Below are positions 5,888 to 7,513 of a stretch of DNA of 7,513 nucleotides, piece by piece; position 1 is the first letter of the stretch; every line of letters begins with the position of its first letter. Origin of the DNA: Phycisphaerales bacterium. GTDB taxonomy: Bacteria > Planctomycetota > Phycisphaerae > Phycisphaerales > SM1A02. A model generated the notes under the pieces. That model did no database searches. It saw nothing but the letters and a program-made list of their open reading frames with translations, and had not been told where the DNA came from. Where the stretch lies: contig DOVP01000216.1 in assembly GCA_003520025.1 (NCBI GenBank), positions 1 to 7,513 of the forward strand. Direction: 5' to 3'. The translations under genes and the position numbers were made by a program.

Positions 5888-6985
5888 GTCGGCGGCGGAG
5901 ACACCAATCTCACAGTTGGGCAGCGCTCCCTCCAGACGCGATCGCAACAGCGGCAAGTATCCCCGTTCGGTATTCGTATGGCCAGCGAGCAGCACGCTCG
6001 TGCCGCGTTCTCGCGCGGCGAGCACATCGTGATGACGCATTTCGCCAGTCACGAACACCGTCGCGCCAACTCGCTCGGCGGCTGCGAGCATCGCGCCACC
6101 GGCGCCCGGACAACATCCGATCGTCGTGTGTTTCTGCGGACCACCAATGCCCTCGACCACTCGCATCGTGGTCACGCCGAGCCGCGCCTTGTATCGATCG
6201 ATGATCTGTTCCAACCTGAGCGGGCTGTCCAACCTAGTTACCCGCCCGCTCCCGGTATCGTGCATCGGTCGCCCCGCGAGCGGAACGACATGCACAGGGG
6301 GTTCCTCGTAGGGATGTGCCGCCCGAAGTGCCGCAACGGCCACGGCCAGAGCCGCTTGGCCGCACACCATCATCAGCCGAGTTTCCTCGACAGATTCGAG
6401 TTCGCCTGCCTGACCGACCACCGGATTGGTCCCATCCTCCCCCCGGAACGTGCCGCTGCTGTCGATCGCCGTTGAGCAGTGCGTGTATTCGCCGATTCGT
6501 CCCGCGCCGGCGGAGGCCATCGCAGCGCGGACCTCGTCCACCCTGTCGCGAGGCGTGTACGTCACGATCATGAGCGTTTCGGAAGGGCCCAGCTCACTGG
6601 CCGATTCGATCGGGCTCACGGCACCTTCGCCAACCGCTTCGATCAGCCAGTCGGTCATGCCACCAGCGGCGGCATCGAGGGCTGTATGCGGGCTGTATAC
6701 CGCAATGCCCGCCTCAATCAGGGACAGAAGCAGGTCGCCCCCACGATCCTCATCGCTCATACGCGTCCGTGGGGTGAAGATGGTGGGGTGGTAGGCCACG
6801 ATCGCCTGAACACCCGACTCGGTCGCCTCTTGCAGCACGGCCGAGGTGAGATCGATGCACAACAAGACTTTTGAAATCGATGCATCTCGCCGCCCCACCA
6901 GCAGGCCGACGTTGTCCCACTCCGCCGCATACTGGAGTGGTGCGATCGATTCCATGGCATGACAGAGATTGGAGACGGTAGGCAT
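5864..6985 (-). CDS. NIF3-like dinuclear metal-centre protein (YqfO type with inserted domain)
   Basis: The proposed product is 373 residues from ATG 6983-6985, the same size class as B. subtilis YqfO. The N-terminal NIF3 half has EWDNVGLLVG, then AYHPTIF (Tyr65-His66) and VYSPHTALD (Asp104). The C-terminal half has GCCPGAG, VTGEMRHHD and AGHTNTERGY (His336, Glu340). These correspond to the ligands of the two-metal site in the YbgI/NIF3 ring. In many bacterial homologues the first motif is HHP; here the first His is Tyr, as in eukaryotic NIF3L1. Between the halves is the CutA/PII-like insert with GTFRGEDGTNP and AAHPYEEPPVHVVPL. Family members form hexamers. Their physiological reaction is unsettled; the old GTP cyclohydrolase assignment is not well supported. 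The frame extends upstream to an ATG at 7111, but that stretch does not match the family. GGAG lies directly against the chosen ATG, too close to be ideal, so the exact start is uncertain. Confidence 0.92.
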   Translation of the reverse strand: MPTVSNLCHAMESIAPLQYAAEWDNVGLLVGRRDASISKVLLCIDLTSAVLQEATESGVQAIVAYHPTIFTPRTRMSDEDRGGDLLLSLIEAGIAVYSPHTALDAAAGGMTDWLIEAVGEGAVSPIESASELGPSETLMIVTYTPRDRVDEVRAAMASAGAGRIGEYTHCSTAIDSSGTFRGEDGTNPVVGQAGELESVEETRLMMVCGQAALAVAVAALRAAHPYEEPPVHVVPLAGRPMHDTGSGRVTRLDSPLRLEQIIDRYKARLGVTTMRVVEGIGGPQKHTTIGCCPGAGGAMLAAAERVGATVFVTGEMRHHDVLAARERGTSVLLAGHTNTERGYLPLLRSRLEGALPNCEIGVSAADITPWVDA

Positions 6986-7325
6986 CTCCAAAAGGTAGCA
7001 GCGCCACTTGAGCGGTTCCAGATGGCAGCCTGTTCCCCTGTCACCGGAGAAAGGCCCCGTTGCCTCGCTTCGCACAGGGCAAACCGCTCTATCAACTCCT
7101 CCAGCAGTCATCGATGTCGGTGATGCCCAGAAGTTCCGCCAGGTTGGGCACGAGAGGCAGGCTGAAAATGGGCACTCAGGGCTGACAAGACGTAAAACGT
7201 GTGTGAATGTACTGAAATGGTGCTCTCAAGAAATCCTTGTCCCCTCCAGCGGGACTGTGCTGAAGCGAACTGGACGCCATCCCCGCTACAATTGCTCTCT
7301 TTCCGCACCAGAAACGGAGCCTCGC
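6986..7325. other. 340-bp intergenic region between divergent NIF3-like and ribB genes
   Basis: I see no convincing gene, tRNA or riboswitch. The plus-strand end carries the ribB promoter-like sequence and ribosome binding site. A 6-bp inverted repeat, TGCCCA (7124-7129) and TGGGCA (7145-7150), with another TGGGCA at 7169-7174, could be a protein site or chance. On the minus strand a GTG-started 27-codon frame (7175 to 7092) reads like ordinary protein (VPNLAELLGITDIDD). It runs into a second frame starting with TTG at 7095 (LIERFALCEARQRG), with GGAGG just before it. That second frame has no stop before it enters the NIF3 gene out of frame. This could be decayed coding sequence or nothing. 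Confidence 0.5.
7264..7292 (+). promoter_or_regulatory. Candidate sigma-70-type promoter for ribB
   Basis: TACAAT (7287-7292) matches 5 of 6 bases of the -10 consensus and is followed about 34 nt later by the ribB start, leaving a leader of roughly 27 nt. The -35 position has only weak matches (GCGAAC at 7265-7270, 16-nt spacing). The leader is far too short to hold an FMN riboswitch, so regulation by that element close to ribB is not supported. Confidence 0.4.
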
Positions 7326-7513
7326 GTGACGGACAGGGCCACGATGACCAGTAGCAGCCTCAGCATGATCCCGGAGATTCTTGAGGATCTCCGCGCGGGC
7401 AGGCCCATCGTGCTGGTCGATGATGAGGGCCGCGAAAACGAAGGTGATTTCGTGGTGGCGGCCGAGCACATCGACGTAGCGGCCATCAACTTCATGACGC
7501 GGGTCGGGGCTGG
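7326..7513 (+). CDS. ribB: 3,4-dihydroxy-2-butanone-4-phosphate synthase, N-terminal part (3' end outside window)
   Basis: The frame runs from GTG 7326-7328 to the window end, 62 full codons. After ILEDLRAGRPIVLVDDEG comes the RibB active-site motif DDEGRENEGDF, with the acidic residues that bind Mg2+ and the ribulose 5-phosphate substrate, then VVAAEHI and INFMTRVGAG. The enzyme converts ribulose 5-phosphate to the four-carbon precursor of riboflavin plus formate. GGAG (7316-7319) lies 6 nt before the GTG, which decides this start over the in-frame ATGs at 7344 and 7365. The window ends before one can tell whether the gene is ribB alone or the ribBA fusion with GTP cyclohydrolase II. Confidence 0.93.
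   Translation, partial: MTDRATMTSSSLSMIPEILEDLRAGRPIVLVDDEGRENEGDFVVAAEHIDVAAINFMTRVGA

Noticed and set aside
6986..7111. 42-residue N-terminal extension of the NIF3-like protein to ATG 7111
   Set aside because: The family normally begins close to the MPTVSNLCHAMESIAP region, and the extension has no domain or signal-peptide character.
7248..7287. AGCGGG / CCCGCT inverted repeat around the ribB promoter
   Set aside because: Only 6 bp with a loop of 28 nt. This is expected by chance and has no second copy to suggest an operator.
7112..7325. FMN riboswitch before ribB
   Set aside because: I could not find the conserved FMN-element blocks, and the candidate promoter leaves a leader of only about 27 nt.
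1..7513. CRISPR array, tRNA, rRNA, insertion sequence or phage genes
   Set aside because: No regularly spaced repeats, no tRNA cloverleaf, no transposase or phage motifs, and no terminal repeats were seen on either strand.

Overview
The window looks like a gene-dense bacterial chromosome of moderately high G+C. It carries the MEP pathway gene ispE, bacterial riboflavin synthesis, and Shine-Dalgarno sites of the GGAGG type. A Hanks-type Ser/Thr kinase next to a STAS protein, together with a NIF3 protein that has a 'YHP' metal site like the eukaryotic one, would suit a Planctomycetota-like lineage. That placement is only a guess from gene content. I see no phage, transposon, CRISPR, tRNA or rRNA signal.

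Layout. (1) 1-1425, plus strand: the C-terminal part of a Ser/Thr kinase, a STAS-domain protein (about 464-832) and a small membrane protein with a DUF4190-like N-terminus (829-1425). They are tightly packed and probably one signalling operon. (2) 1429-5496, minus strand: ispE, then an M3-family oligoendopeptidase, then a PLP-dependent amino-acid decarboxylase. The order of transcription is ispE -> peptidase -> decarboxylase, with a 13-nt gap and then a 4-nt ATGA overlap. (3) 5537-5863, plus strand: a YbjQ/UPF0145 protein, divergent from ispE across 40 bp. (4) 5864-6985, minus strand: a NIF3-like dinuclear-metal protein with the YqfO-type inserted domain. (5) 6986-7325: a 340-bp region without a convincing gene, which ends in a promoter-like sequence. 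(6) 7326 to the end, plus strand: the start of ribB or ribBA (DHBP synthase), cut by the window edge.

How the genes may work together. The kinase and STAS protein resemble parts of a phosphorylation-based switch, and the membrane protein could be a sensor or effector. The peptidase and decarboxylase are translationally coupled and could form a peptide -> amino acid -> amine route. Both links are inferences from gene order.

The most notable points are these. The STAS gene has no canonical start codon where its strong ribosome binding site points (a GTC sits there). Terminator-like inverted repeats, each with an 11-nt loop, lie at both convergent gene junctions inside the last codons of the opposing gene. 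The peptidase-decarboxylase coupling is also unusual. I found no clear evidence of a wholly new biological system. The kinase/STAS/membrane cassette is the nearest candidate.
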